Assembly (NCBI RefSeq): GCF_020536995.1
Contig: NC_068361.1
Coordinates: 108,783,989-108,847,988, forward strand
Source of the DNA: Dreissena polymorpha
Taxonomy: Eukaryota; Mollusca; Bivalvia; Myida; Dreissenidae
Direction of reading: 5' to 3'
DNA: 64,000 nt
Below are positions 53,127 to 64,000 of the stretch, piece after piece. Made by a program: the position numbers and the translations under genes. The notes beneath the pieces are model-generated. The model made no database searches. It saw nothing but the letters and a program-made list of their open reading frames with translations, and had not been told where the DNA came from. How positions within the stretch are numbered: position 1 is the stretch's first letter; each line of letters starts with the position of its first letter.

Positions 53127-55599
53127 ACAGCTGTAGTATTGCCCTAAAGAATATCAGTTGCATCATGAGGTACACAATGCTGATTCTTATTAATTAAAAT
53201 ACTCTGGTATGAAAACGTGCATTGTTTGCTTTTCATGCTAAAATTCACAGAATATTTATATTTTAATTGAATTTTCAACAATATCCATTTTGTGCGGTAA
53301 AGACAGTCAGCTTATAGAGCGATGGGAATCAAATCCACAGAACTCGGCCCGCCCACAAAACTCGCAAGTAATTTATATATATACATGTAATGCTCATTCT
53401 TGCCACAGGACTGATGAAAGGAAGGCATATCAGGAACTGAAATACGTACGTGCAGTAATTACTGGTAAACAATCTTTCCCATGACATGTGTCTATGGCAG
53501 TAATATGACTGAAAAACTGGCCAAAACGGCAATAAATAACAATAAACGATTATTGGAAACTACTATTGTTATGTGTTTACAGTATGTTTCAACAATGGCA
53601 ACTCTGTATTTGATAAACCAACCCACATAACGTGATACGGGATAGTAATAACAATTATATTAGATATAATGATGGATGCGTCTCTCAGGAAAATCGTGAT
53701 AGACTAATTCATCAACCGAAATGGAAATCGTAAATATGTCCTTATGTTCAAATTATTTTGTAACATTATACCGGCCCAACAGAAAATTGGACCCCATAAG
53801 TACAAAGATAGCACATGCGCCAATGAAGCAATCGTCTCCATCTGTATTAAAAGAATACCGTAGGCGCACATATAAGGTATTTGTAATAAACTTACATCGC
53901 CAAAAAGTAGTTAGGTCGGCAAACCATTTTTAAAAATTTGAAAAGTTATTTCACACCTTTAAAGCCTTAAAAGATAAACAATGCAAAACATTTTTATTTC
54001 AGGACAACATAACATAGCATAGCATAGCATAATATAACACAACACAACACAACACAAAATAACACAACACAACACAACGCAACGCAACGCAACGTAACGT
54101 AACGTAACGTAACGTAACGCGCCTGAACACAACATACCACAACACAACATCACACTATATAAAAAAATTTAACATAGAACAAAAAAATTCAATAGTACTT
54201 TGATTTATCCAGCTACGAATGACTAAAGTTGTGATAAAGTACTACCTTGAAGCGGCCTTAATATCCATTGTTGTTGTAAAATGCTCCGCAAACAAATAAT
54301 ATAGAGTGCATCTGCTATTACGAATAGTGTTCGTCATTAAGTTGCTAATGGCAACTAATGGACAGTGTTATATTTTCATCTGTGCATTGTCGTTTGTGAA
54401 TCAGTATAAATGTTTGCAGATTAAGCATGTAAAGCGACTCACGCATTCATGTGACCTTTAGGGAAATGCTTTTGATATGGGTTTTGAATTGTTTTTCAAC
54501 TTGATTAGCTTAGAAAATGTTAAGAATCCAATAGGGGGAATGTTTGTAAAATAGTTTGAATTATATGGTTTAAATATTTAATTGGCTTTACGACGTCATC
54601 CCTTTTAAGGAGTAAATCCACAAACAGATACCACCTCAAGGAGGGAAAATAATGTCAATACAGTACTTCTAAACAAATTGATTAACATTACATTGAAACA
54701 ATAAATTGTTTTAGTTGTATAGTCATCCATTTGTGAACCTGTTCTGTATTTAGGCCAAACTAAATGCAACCATTTCTGTTTCAAATAAATCAATTGCATT
54801 CAATTAAAATGTGTTAGTAAAAACAAAATAAACAATATAATATTTAATTGAACTTCCGAAATATTACCTTCATCGTCTATAGCACATAAGGCATGCAGTG
54901 TGTGCCCGTTTTGACGAATGTTACTATATTATTGAAGCCACTGGACAGATTGATATTCCTTTCTGTGTATTGTAATGTATTCATGAATATCAATCAACAC
55001 ACATTGAGCGTCTTATATTTCGCATTCTCTTATTTGTCCCTTGGGAAAGGGCTAACAATATCCTCTTCTTATTTTCGCAATTATTGAATTGTATGGGGCA
55101 AATAACTAATGTAAAATGCAGCAAAACATTAAGCCGTCACTGAATACTAGATTTACAAACGTTTACAAACGAACAAGTCACAACGTATTGATTGCAACTT
55201 TGCGCTCTCTCGGGGTCTTCTTGTACTCGAAAATTATAAATAAATAAATATGCTTTGGACATTAAGCATGTGAAGACTCACACGAGTAATATGACAAATC
55301 TGCGTAGAAGCATATATAAATTGAACGCTTTTGTTTACCTTTTGTCATAAATATGTATATAATTAAATGGCTGCTCTCTGTGTATTTCATCACAAGATAT
55401 GTCATTGTTATTGAGCTGCTAATATAACGAGATTTTAAATTGATATTGTCAAATACATAATGCGATATGTGCTTGTACGAAAAAGCGCACATATTAATGA
55501 AGTTATCATGGACGCTATAAAATCATGAATCCATTTGGTGATCACGATTGTCGAATTAAGATACAACAATATTTTTGTCTGCGCTTTATCGTTGCTCGT
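53127..55599. other. Intergenic with pentanucleotide repeat
   Basis: No gene is recognised. 54300-54550 is the counterpart of 48480-48730 noted above. Short frames at 53290-53484, 53721-53933 and 54893-55087 lack any family feature. Confidence 0.55.
54004..54155. repeat. Pentanucleotide repeat AACAC/AACGC/AACGT/AGCAT
   Basis: About 28 pentamers in blocks, changing stepwise from AGCAT through AACAC to AACGC, AACGT and back to AACAC. The shared 'AAC' frame with block-wise variants indicates slippage of successive point mutants. Confidence 0.95.
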
Positions 55600-55602
55600 T
55601 TA

Positions 55603-56480
55603 TACCCCCGTCACACCGGACTGGCGTCCCTACTGCGTCCTTACGGCGACCCAGGTCGCAGTGAAGACGCCATAGTCGCCGGAGGAACGAAGTAAAGACG
55701 CAAGAGAACGCAGTGAGAATGCCGAAAATTGCTCAGGACGCGAGCCCACGGCGACCACTTTGAACATGTTCAAAGCGGTCGCCGAAGTCCGGCGTTTTTA
55801 CGGCGTTCTGTTAAGGACGTCGTAGAGACGCAAAAGTCGTAGTAGGGACGTGGAGGGGTCGTTGTAAGGACGCCACGGACGTCGTGTGGTCGCCGCTCAA
55901 ACCCACAGAAAATGATCATTGACTGCAAGGCGACCGTATGGCGACCTTATTGCGCCTATATAAAGGATTTTTTTCTTTATTTTCTTCATTATGTTTCTCG
56001 GCGCCTTTATGAGAAAATGATTAATTTACCTATTGAACAACACATTCTAAATCTTTAGCAGCAACAGATACTTGACCAACAGCAGGTGGTATTAGGCGTA
56101 GTGAGAAGTAGGCCAGGTGAATGCGATGCTGGGTTAGTCCATGGTTAGGAGATATTCGGAGGGATCAGCTTGGACACTTCAATCGTCTTATACCTGAGTT
56201 AAAACAAGAGGACCCAGGTTCATTCCACCAAAAATATTTGACGAGCTGCTGATAAGGCTTCACCACCGCATTTCCAAGCAAGATACAAACTATATAAATT
56301 ATATCAATCCGGGAACAAAAATACGCAGAACGCCATAAACCAGGACGCTGGTGTGACGGGAAGGCGAAAAACAGCATTTTTACCGAAAACGTTATTGGCG
56401 TCCTTATTACGACAATAAGAAATTTCCAGAAACACAGTCTAAAGTCGCCGTAAGGACGCCATTCCGATGTGACGGGGCTA
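55603..56480. mobile_element. PIF/Harbinger-like element, 878 bp, GC-rich
   Basis: The ends TACCCCCGTCACACCGG and the complement of TAGCCCCGTCACATCGG give a 17-bp inverted repeat with two mismatches, flanked by the 3-bp duplication TTA at 55600-55602 and 56481-56483, the TWA target of PIF/Harbinger. Subterminal regions are full of 'aaggacgcc' and 'ggcgacc' words on both strands. At 56096-56340 (plus) weak frames resemble a Harbinger transposase N-terminus: PWLGDIRRDQLGHFNRLIPE, ELKQEDPGSF, then FDELLIRLHHRISKQDT in another frame. The DDE domain is absent, so it is non-autonomous. Confidence 0.88.
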
Positions 56481-56483
56481 TTA

Positions 56484-59215
56484 GGTTGTATTTTATCATC
56501 TTAAACTGGGCATGTATTTCTGCAAGACAAGATTGCAACTCCTGGCAAAGATGTGTACAGAAAGGTGAAAGGGAGGCAACTGCGTGGCGGATTACAAAAA
56601 GGGAGGCAACTAAGTGAGATTTAAGTGTTCCATATACAGTGATCATGTTTTAAATATTATTATTAGCACGTTCACGAATGGCTTATATTGACCGTTTCAA
56701 GGCAATGACAACATTATTATTTAGTCACCGATTTGTGTAACTTACATGTATGTCCTATATAGTATAAACATAGCTGACGGTAATCAGAATAATTGTCCTG
56801 GTTGATAATGAAGTTTGATTTTTTTTAAATGGATTTGATATGGTCACATTGTGATGGAAGGGAAACGTTGAAATTGATCTGTTGATTGTGTCATTTTAAT
56901 TAAGATATAATTTATCAAATAAATAACTCGGAATAATGTCTTCCCCATTGGTTCACCCCATTTAACAATTTAACTTTCTTAGGTCAGTTTAAATAAGTGA
57001 TCTTTAATAATGTTTACTTAAAAACTTACCAGACTTGTTTAATGACATTGCATTAACGAGCAAATTTAAGCTCTAGTTAATATTTTTAAAATTGTTTCAG
57101 GCTCGTATTATAATGTTTTCAAGAACAAAACCTCAAATCTATAACCGTGGTCGTTTGACGAGAATATGCTTCATCATTTACACGTTGTAGTTTGAATTTA
57201 AATCAACGCATATTTCACACTGCTCATTGTATAGATAGTATTATTATATACCTTTGTATAATTTAAATATTAATTTGACATCTCTACAATCAAATCAAAG
57301 CTACAATATAGGAGATCCGTAGATCAATATGTGAAGTCCCTTCGACATTCAACGTCTTGAAAAGCCTTACATAAGAAGGACGTAATTTATGTACACATCA
57401 TAATGCCGTCATGATAACAGGTGTATTTTCGCAAAGATAAATATCAGGATATTTATCAGTGAAAAATGTATGGACACCATTTTGTTGCGTTTGTGACTAG
57501 CAAGTTTGTTTTTCATCGTACGAAAGTATATTATACATGATATATTTCATGGTTTTGTTGCTATGAGAGGATGTATACGGGTTCGTAAAATACAAAGTCG
57601 GAAATAAACTCGTGAGATGCAACACATCAAAAAACCAAGTCATGATATATAAATTATAAGGCTAGGTAAAATGCTAGGTAAAACGTTTGTTGGCATTTAA
57701 AGTAAAAAAAAAGATCTAACGACAACAAACACAAGCAGATAGAGTTTATACAAGTATTCTACAAATAAGTTATTTTGATAATGATGGCCGCAACAACATG
57801 TTGTTACGGGATTTCGAAGCAAAGGCATAACACGATTGACCAAAGAGAAAAATATTTGATAAGAAACAACAGTGACGACAATAATAACAAAGGGCAATTG
57901 ATTAAAGAAAATTACACAGAAATTCACAAGAATAGGTCAAGAAATCCTGGTATGATAATGTTCGCCTCATTTTTAGGGTGAGAAATTAACAGTTGTTACC
58001 AGTTTGGTTGTTGTTTAATTACTGTTTTATTAGGCGTTCTCCCAACATTACCAATGCAACTTTGGTGTGCCTTTTTAGGGTACACGTATATCAAATCGCA
58101 CCATATCTGTCATTTAATACATTGACTACAGTAGCCATACCATTTGCCTGACCAGTCTACCATGGTTTAGTCTAATCAATACACACACGCACGCTTGACT
58201 CAATCAAGCACGCTAGCATCCTCCCTAACAAATTTCTTTGTATATTTTGTTGGTATTTTGGCAAGCGCTTGTAGTTAATTAAACAGTCTTAAGCGCTCAT
58301 AAACATTTGATAGATAAGGATAATACAACAACGAATTATGTCTAACTTCATTGGATATTTTTTCTATAAACAACATTTGAAAAGATCAAACAAGACATAA
58401 GAATTACAATCTGCATTAACGTCAAGTTTTGGTCATAAAAGCTGTAGGGCATTGGCAGATCACTGTCACCGATACTAAGATATTAAACACATCACTGAAT
58501 TAGAGTGAACGTGATTTGTGAAGGTATTATTGCATTGACATGCAGTTTGTTACATTCACTGCAAATTGAAATAAAGCGTGTTTAATTCGTTAATGCGAAC
58601 TGCGGGCTTCAAGGAACCAGTATGTTTCATTCATTTATGACATAGGACCTGCGGGTCTGGTTATTTTGTTCTAACTTTTAATGAGGTTATTATAGCGAGC
58701 CGTTATTGCTATTCCGTATTTAAAATGAAAGCAAGCTCTCACTAACATATTTATTGCCCGTTTACTGAACACATAGTTCATATTATATCCGCGAAATATT
58801 ATCATATTTATATTTGAGACTGAATATGCTTACTGATCCTGTCATGAAAATAAATAGAAAAAGCGATATCATTGCTAAATAATTGTATTGAATGTTGTCA
58901 AACCTAGTATTAGTTTCTAACCTTGAATAATGACTTTATTGTTTTAGTTTATTTCATTTAAGTGTTAAACGAATAATGTTCATCAATTTGTTGGTATTTG
59001 TCAAATGATACTTTTATTACAAAAGTAAGGTTTGTTCCATATTCAGTTTTAATATTGAAAAGTATAGATAAGACATCTAATTTGTGACAACAGAAACGAT
59101 CAATTAACTAAAAAGAAAACTTTATATTTTTTTAATTTAATTTCAAAACCAACACCCTGTCAAACACAAAACATCATTCATATTTTTGATTATCAGTCTA
59201 TATGGCGTTATACAT
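56484..59215. other. Intergenic, no gene recognised
   Basis: A 2.7-kb AT-rich stretch. The frames at 57697-57927 (minus) and 57775-57981 (plus) overlap each other and neither resembles a known family. No structured repeat seen. Confidence 0.55.
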
Positions 59216-59218
59216 ATT

Positions 59219-59302
59219 TAAATGAGTCGTGTTCTGAGAAAATTGGGCATAATGCATGTACTTCAAGTGTCTTCCCAGATTACCCTGTGCAGTCCGCATG
59301 AC
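59219..59302. mobile_element. MITE family A, left-end fragment
   Basis: 'gagtcgtgttctgagaaaat', 'gggcataatgcatgta' and 'ccctgtgcagtccgca' are the left third of the MITE. The remainder is missing; a right-end fragment lies 600 bp away at 59935-60055. Confidence 0.75.
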
Positions 59303-59934
59303 ATTTATCGTTAAAGTAACAATCACGCTAAAAACATCGAATATTTCGTTAAATAAAGCTAACCCATAAAAAAATCAATGTTCCTTTTAACAAAAATGCA
59401 AAATTTCAACGTTAGATGTTGTCTGGTAACATTGATTTAACGAGATACAAAATGCTTGTGCTTGTTTTTATTTGTTTGTGGCCACAAATAATTCCATTTA
59501 TATCTCCCGTGAAATATCCGAACATTTACGGGCGAACACGAGATTGGATACGGTAAGCGTCGGAAGCATGACGTAGCTCTCATGAATAATCATTCTGTGA
59601 AATCAAAATGAATTCTGGGTAACTGGAACTTAGCGAATGCGAAAATGGCTTGTATAAATTATGCAAATGAACGCAACCCGAATGAATCCGATCCTGACTC
59701 GAAAGCGAAAGTAGATTACATCGTGGAACGATATTTAGATATTAAGATGTTTAAAACTTGCCGAATGCTTGTAATATTACGTTTTTACATCAGTGTTACT
59801 TGTTTTTAGGGTCTTCCAGTTGTAATTAACCATCGTATGGTACTACTTGTTGTCGAATGTTTTTATATAGCATAATACAGTAGCCGTATGTATTGGTGAG
59901 CGTGAAAGTGATTTTAAAATGAAGTCTCTTCTTA

Positions 59935-60055
59935 GAAAAAATCCAATTTAGGCGGAAAGTGTCGTCCCTGATTAGTCTGTTCGCACTGCACAGGCTAATC
60001 TGGGACGACACTATACGCACATGCATTATGCCCAGTTGTCTCAGAACGCGACTAA
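59935..60055. mobile_element. MITE family A, right-half fragment
   Basis: 'aggcggaaagtgtcgtccct', 'gcactgcacaggctaatctg' and 'acgcacatgcattatgccca' then 'gttgtctcagaacgcgac'. Together with 59219-59302 it may represent one element split by ~630 bp of other sequence. Confidence 0.78.
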
Positions 60056-60476
60056 ATTATTTATTATTTGTAATTAAACACGAATAAAGCACCTTTAAAA
60101 CAAACCACCATGATCACACATCTTGTCAACGAATAAACATCATTACGAATAATAACTAAATTAAAATCTTTTTAAAAGCGATTTCAGAGCGAAAACACTT
60201 TCCTGATGAAAAACGAACATACACCGGAAATGAACAATTTTTGTCGAATATAACGAAAAAAATGAACGGATCAAAGTTCATGTATTTGGTAGCAAACAAA
60301 TGATGTTATTTATTATCCACACAGGATTTATTTCAACTTAATTGTTAGCATGGATAGTTTTTGCTAGAAGCATTTCTTCTGTCAAAAAATCACATATTAA
60401 AACTTTGTTTATTTTTCGAATGCAATCTCGTTCGCAAAAGATTGTACAATTAACGATAAAAATTAAATAATGCATA

Positions 60477-61587
60477 CTATTTAAACATACGGCACATATG
60501 TGTGCACATTTTTATAGAAGAGTCCCTTAACCTTTTGACGAAAATTCCATACACAATAGGATTTACCATGTGGTTAACGAGATATATTCTGTAAAAGAAG
60601 GAAAACATGACGAATTCATATGGCGTCATCTGTTCAATTTTGGCAACTTGCAATGATAAAATACTATGAGTTACATATGTTATGATGAAGAATATAGTTA
60701 AAATAAACCATATTAATGTTTTTCTCGGTATGACGCGGGTTCTGAGAAGTGGGGTAACACTTTGTATGCCATTTTTCGCCGAAGACAACCTACGCCTAAA
60801 TGCTCCAAAACAAAACTTCGTCTTTCCCCTCCGTGGGGCAGCACAAACCACGTGACTGTCAATTTTACTTAGTTGCCTATACGCTACAAAGATCAGACAA
60901 CTATACAGTATCAAATATGCGCATGAAATGGCACTGAGGATCGATGTTAAGGACCACTTAATAAATAATCCGCAACACAGACTTTTCAAAACGTTTCTCG
61001 GTTTCACACAGGTAAATCGTGGTGTTTGTACCATAGCTGTTGACCTTTGCCGTTGTGCGAATGCCGCACATTAAAGTACCGGGAATTGAGAGAAGAATCG
61101 GCAACAAAAATGCAACGAAAAGTAGGATCCACAACGACATTTTTGGAGTCATTTGTGTTTTAAACGGTAGCACAACCTTTCGAAAACGGTCCACAGATAT
61201 GACAAGTAACGCCAGGCAATAAGAGCTTGCTCCAAACACGTTAAAGAAACACTTAAGTTTGCAAGTAGCCACATGACCGAATTCAAAGTACTTCTGTTGT
61301 TTGACCGTTTCGGCAGGTATGATAGTTAAACATGTTATTAAGTCAATAAACGCCAACGTCAAGGCGAACACTTTGAAGTTATTTCGACGATATTCTGGAC
61401 TCAACGAAAACACTAGTGATACTAGTAGGTTGCCTATGATTCCATCAACAGTAAAGCATCCAAATGCAATCGTCAACGGTAGCAGAGCGTCTGCATACCT
61501 TGCACTCAGGTCCTCAAGCGATTCAACAGACTCGAGGTGTCCACTGCTGTTGACGCTTGAAACGTTTTCCGTAGTAATTGAATCCAT
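60477..61587 (-). pseudogene. Rhodopsin-like GPCR, orphan, copy 3 (one frameshift)
   Basis: The first frame (61587-60958) starts MDSITTENVSSVNSSGHLES and covers TM1-TM4, loop 2 and the second disulfide Cys, ending at RFEKSVLRIIY. The second frame (down to 60477) continues from KWSLTSILSAISCAYLILYS through TM5-TM7 to NPIVYGIFVKRLRDSS. Comparison with copies 1 and 2 shows that one extra T near 60960 is the only break. Either this is a very recent pseudogene or an assembly error, since everything else is conserved. Differences from copies 1 and 2 are DRF in place of DRY, a retained Trp at the start of TM4 (SLWILLF) and a much shorter loop 3 (about 60 residues, Cys- and Arg-rich). Helix landmarks N in TM1, D in TM2 and NPIVY are present. 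Confidence 0.88.
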
Positions 61588-63120
61588 TTTCAGTTTCTTA
61601 AATAGTTCGCCAATTCATAATCAATCACAATCACATTTTGAAGACCATTATGTTCTGTTTATTACAATTAAGTCGATTTAGTTTAAAGTACCAATTTCTC
61701 TTTGCATTAACATTGAATGTTATGTGTATCGCTTTGCAATATTTTTTTCGTATAACGATTGCATAAAGAGTGAATGTTATTTTTTGTAACCAAAGCATTC
61801 CTTAACCATTGTTAATAATTACCACATATGCGTAATTAATGAGTATCGCGTTGTAATATTTGTTTCGTTTCGCCATTATTGTGGCTATTATCTTGTCTTG
61901 ATACTTTACTGATTCACACACAACCCTCTCTGCATTACCCCATACACATTGTCAATAAAGTGTTTGGCGAAATGACCGGTGCATCTAAGAGATACTATCA
62001 TTTATTCCGCCCGCTGCTTCCATGTACGTTGTCAGTGCCAATAAGGACGAAGGGTTGGTGAACAATCAAATGCAAAATAGGAAGCGCACTGGTTCGTTCT
62101 CGTCAGCCTGTAGTTATCACTTGTCCAAAAGTCATCCCAGAGAGAGAACTGATTCTACTTTTTTATCATTCAAGTACAAGTTATTTCTTATGAACTTATT
62201 TAGGTTTAGGTTTTTAGATGTATTTCCTGCTATGCCAACCGGAGTTTCAGCTTGTAATGGATTATTGTTGAATTTTCCCTCATTCTTTAACATAAGACAT
62301 TCATCAGACATGTAGCTGTTTCGTTTGCATGTACAAATAAAATGCTGAGCCTCATTTTAATTTAGCGAAATTATAAATGCCCGTATGAATCCTCACACTA
62401 TTGCAAGTAATTATGTGCAAATTGCTTTCGAGTTTATGTTAATTAAGTTATTAATCTGGTTATAAACTAGGTATGTTTAACCTACTAATTACACCAATTA
62501 AACCGTTTGAAAGTTATATTTTCTTTGTAAGACGATAGTCTCCTGAACTTGCTTTTAAAGAAATTATGAATATAAATATGCGGAAAAAAATATTTGCTAT
62601 AAAAAAAGCTTATAAAGGGAAACAATTCAGATGAGCTTAATCGTGATCAATAGTGCTGCTACGCGCCTCGTAATTGTTTTAATGAAAATTCAATACTGCT
62701 CCAGCAGCTGGAGTTTCACTTCTTTATATTGTAATAACATATAACAGAATCGAATCGGCAAGATCATAGATCAGTAAGCCTTATTATCAGATGAATTACT
62801 TATCGAGTCCTTACAAACATGTTCGCGTTAGCAATAATAACAGACATTAATCTTTATCTTAAAGGGACGTGTTTACGTTTGTGTAAATTGACAAAATTGT
62901 TTTTTTTCACATTCGTAAATTTTCGTTGCAGTTAGATGTGCGAAGAAACAGTTATGATGAACATTAACGATTCTCATAAAAATATCCATTATATGCATAA
63001 TGAATGTATCAATAATTTGGAGAGTTCTGTTGTTATTGTTGAACGTTGTGACACTATGAGGATTGCCTATCAAACATAGGCTCATACAAGGAGACAAATC
63101 CAATTATTATGCATATAAGC
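61588..63120. other. Intergenic, no gene recognised
   Basis: 5' flank of GPCR copy 3 followed by AT-rich DNA. Frames at 62022-62315 (plus) and 62873-63103 (minus) have no recognisable features. Confidence 0.5.
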
Positions 63121-64000
63121 TGTAGTGATGGTAAGGCTCGAAGCCGATATATGTCAATACATAGATCAATTTAATTAACACCATTTAAGGTTCACCATTT
63201 TATTCACAACAACAACAATACAAGGGACGCAGCCCTTGGTAGCTATAAGGTTACAATACACTACAATCACTCCCCCTATCAAATTGAAAAGATATTATTT
63301 TGATTACAACATACAATCTTAACTTTCACCTAGTAATACCACCATTCCATTACAGGGCGTTCAAATCTTAACAATCATTTAGAACCTTTTTTTTTTCGTA
63401 AACAGTCTTAACATTAACCAACATGTGATTAATCATGTATCTTTAACATTTAAACTGTACCTTACAATAACAAAATCATTTACTCTTTAACATTAATCAA
63501 AATATGATTAATCATGTATCTTTAACATTTTAACTGTACCTAACAATAAACAAAATCATGTACTCTTTTAACATGTATAGCTTAATTATCTAAACTCAAA
63601 TATGATCTTAAATCACCCCAATACTAATAATGAACATTTTCAATTTTAAAAACAAATCAACAGTATACCCTATTTCTTGCACATAACAAAATCTGAGAAT
63701 CTTTGTGGAGTTTTTATTTCTCGAGTTGGCCTCAAGTTCATCTTTGCAGGCGATTTTATCGGCGATGCTCTAGGTTATGTCTTTCTGTCTTTCTGCCACG
63801 TTTGATTCTACTTGTTTCTCATTTTCAGAACTTATACTTGCTTTTAACATAGCACTCTGCTCATTTATGACACTTTTCTCACTCTGACTGACATTTTTCT
63901 CACTCATGAACACATTTTCAAGCACATCTTGATTTTCTGACTGATCTTTTCGCACACTGCTTTTAACACATTTCATTGTCAGATACTGATTTATTCTGAT
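63121..64000 (-). mobile_element. Probable 3' part of a Ty3/Gypsy-like LTR retroelement (runs off the window)
   Basis: On the minus strand 63265-63121 looks like a short LTR (145 bp) that begins TGTAGTG, ends CACTACA and contains AATAAA. Just before it is a purine-rich tract (GATAGGGGGAG) in the polypurine-tract position. Further upstream at about 63980-63660 there are coding-like stretches, one resembling the basic, proline-containing tail of retroelement polyproteins. The 5' LTR and most of the body lie beyond 64000. Whether it is whole or broken cannot be judged from here; family and age are uncertain. The short LTR recalls the Steamer-type elements known from bivalves, but that is only a possibility. 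Confidence 0.5.

Noticed and set aside
63770-63976. Host gene exon on the minus strand (68 codons, Ser/Glu/Lys-rich)
   Set aside because: It has no recognisable domain and lies between the window edge and a likely LTR, so it is more simply treated as part of that retroelement.

Overview
The window looks like nuclear DNA of a bivalve mollusc. It is AT-rich, host genes are split by introns, and most non-coding sequence is dispersed repeats of types familiar from bivalves: hairpin-rich MITEs, tRNA-derived SINEs, and tandem-core elements resembling the 'pearl' family. The commonest MITE reminds me of Dreissena (zebra/quagga mussel) sequence. That is an impression from memory and no search was run.

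Layout. (1) About 2.1-12.1 kb, minus strand: the first four coding exons of GNL1, a circularly permuted GTPase. The GTPase domain lies off the left edge, and the introns are packed with a minisatellite, two tandem-core elements and two nested hAT-like elements. (2) 15.9-21.2 kb, plus strand: a complete six-exon PRDM12 gene (PR domain plus three C2H2 fingers, 304 residues), assembled from phase-matched exons. GNL1 and PRDM12 are divergently arranged, with 3.7 kb between their start codons. (3) 22.6-25.3 kb: a degenerate hAT transposon that still carries the transposase C-terminal dimerisation region. (4) 25-33 kb: no gene recognised; MITEs, a 128-bp-arm inverted repeat and local duplications. 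(5) 33-62 kb: a family of intronless rhodopsin-like GPCR genes. Two are intact (33.2 kb plus, 47.2 kb minus), one has a single frameshift (61.6 kb minus), and two are eroded relics near 50 and 51 kb. Repeats in the same stretch include TTAA-flanked MITEs, a hAT-like element and a Harbinger element. (6) Right edge: a short LTR and probably the 3' part of a Ty3/Gypsy-like element running out of the window.

Two transposon patterns stand out. Five hAT-like elements each have exact 5-bp target duplications, two of them at the same position of a repeat monomer. Several MITE families are flanked by TTAA; one of these families (three ~517-bp copies) carries a tRNA-like domain with RNA polymerase III box motifs inside its terminal inverted repeats. 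The genes do not form a shared pathway: GNL1 is probably a housekeeping gene, PRDM12 a neuronal transcriptional regulator, and the GPCRs a lineage-expanded receptor family with birth-and-death evolution.
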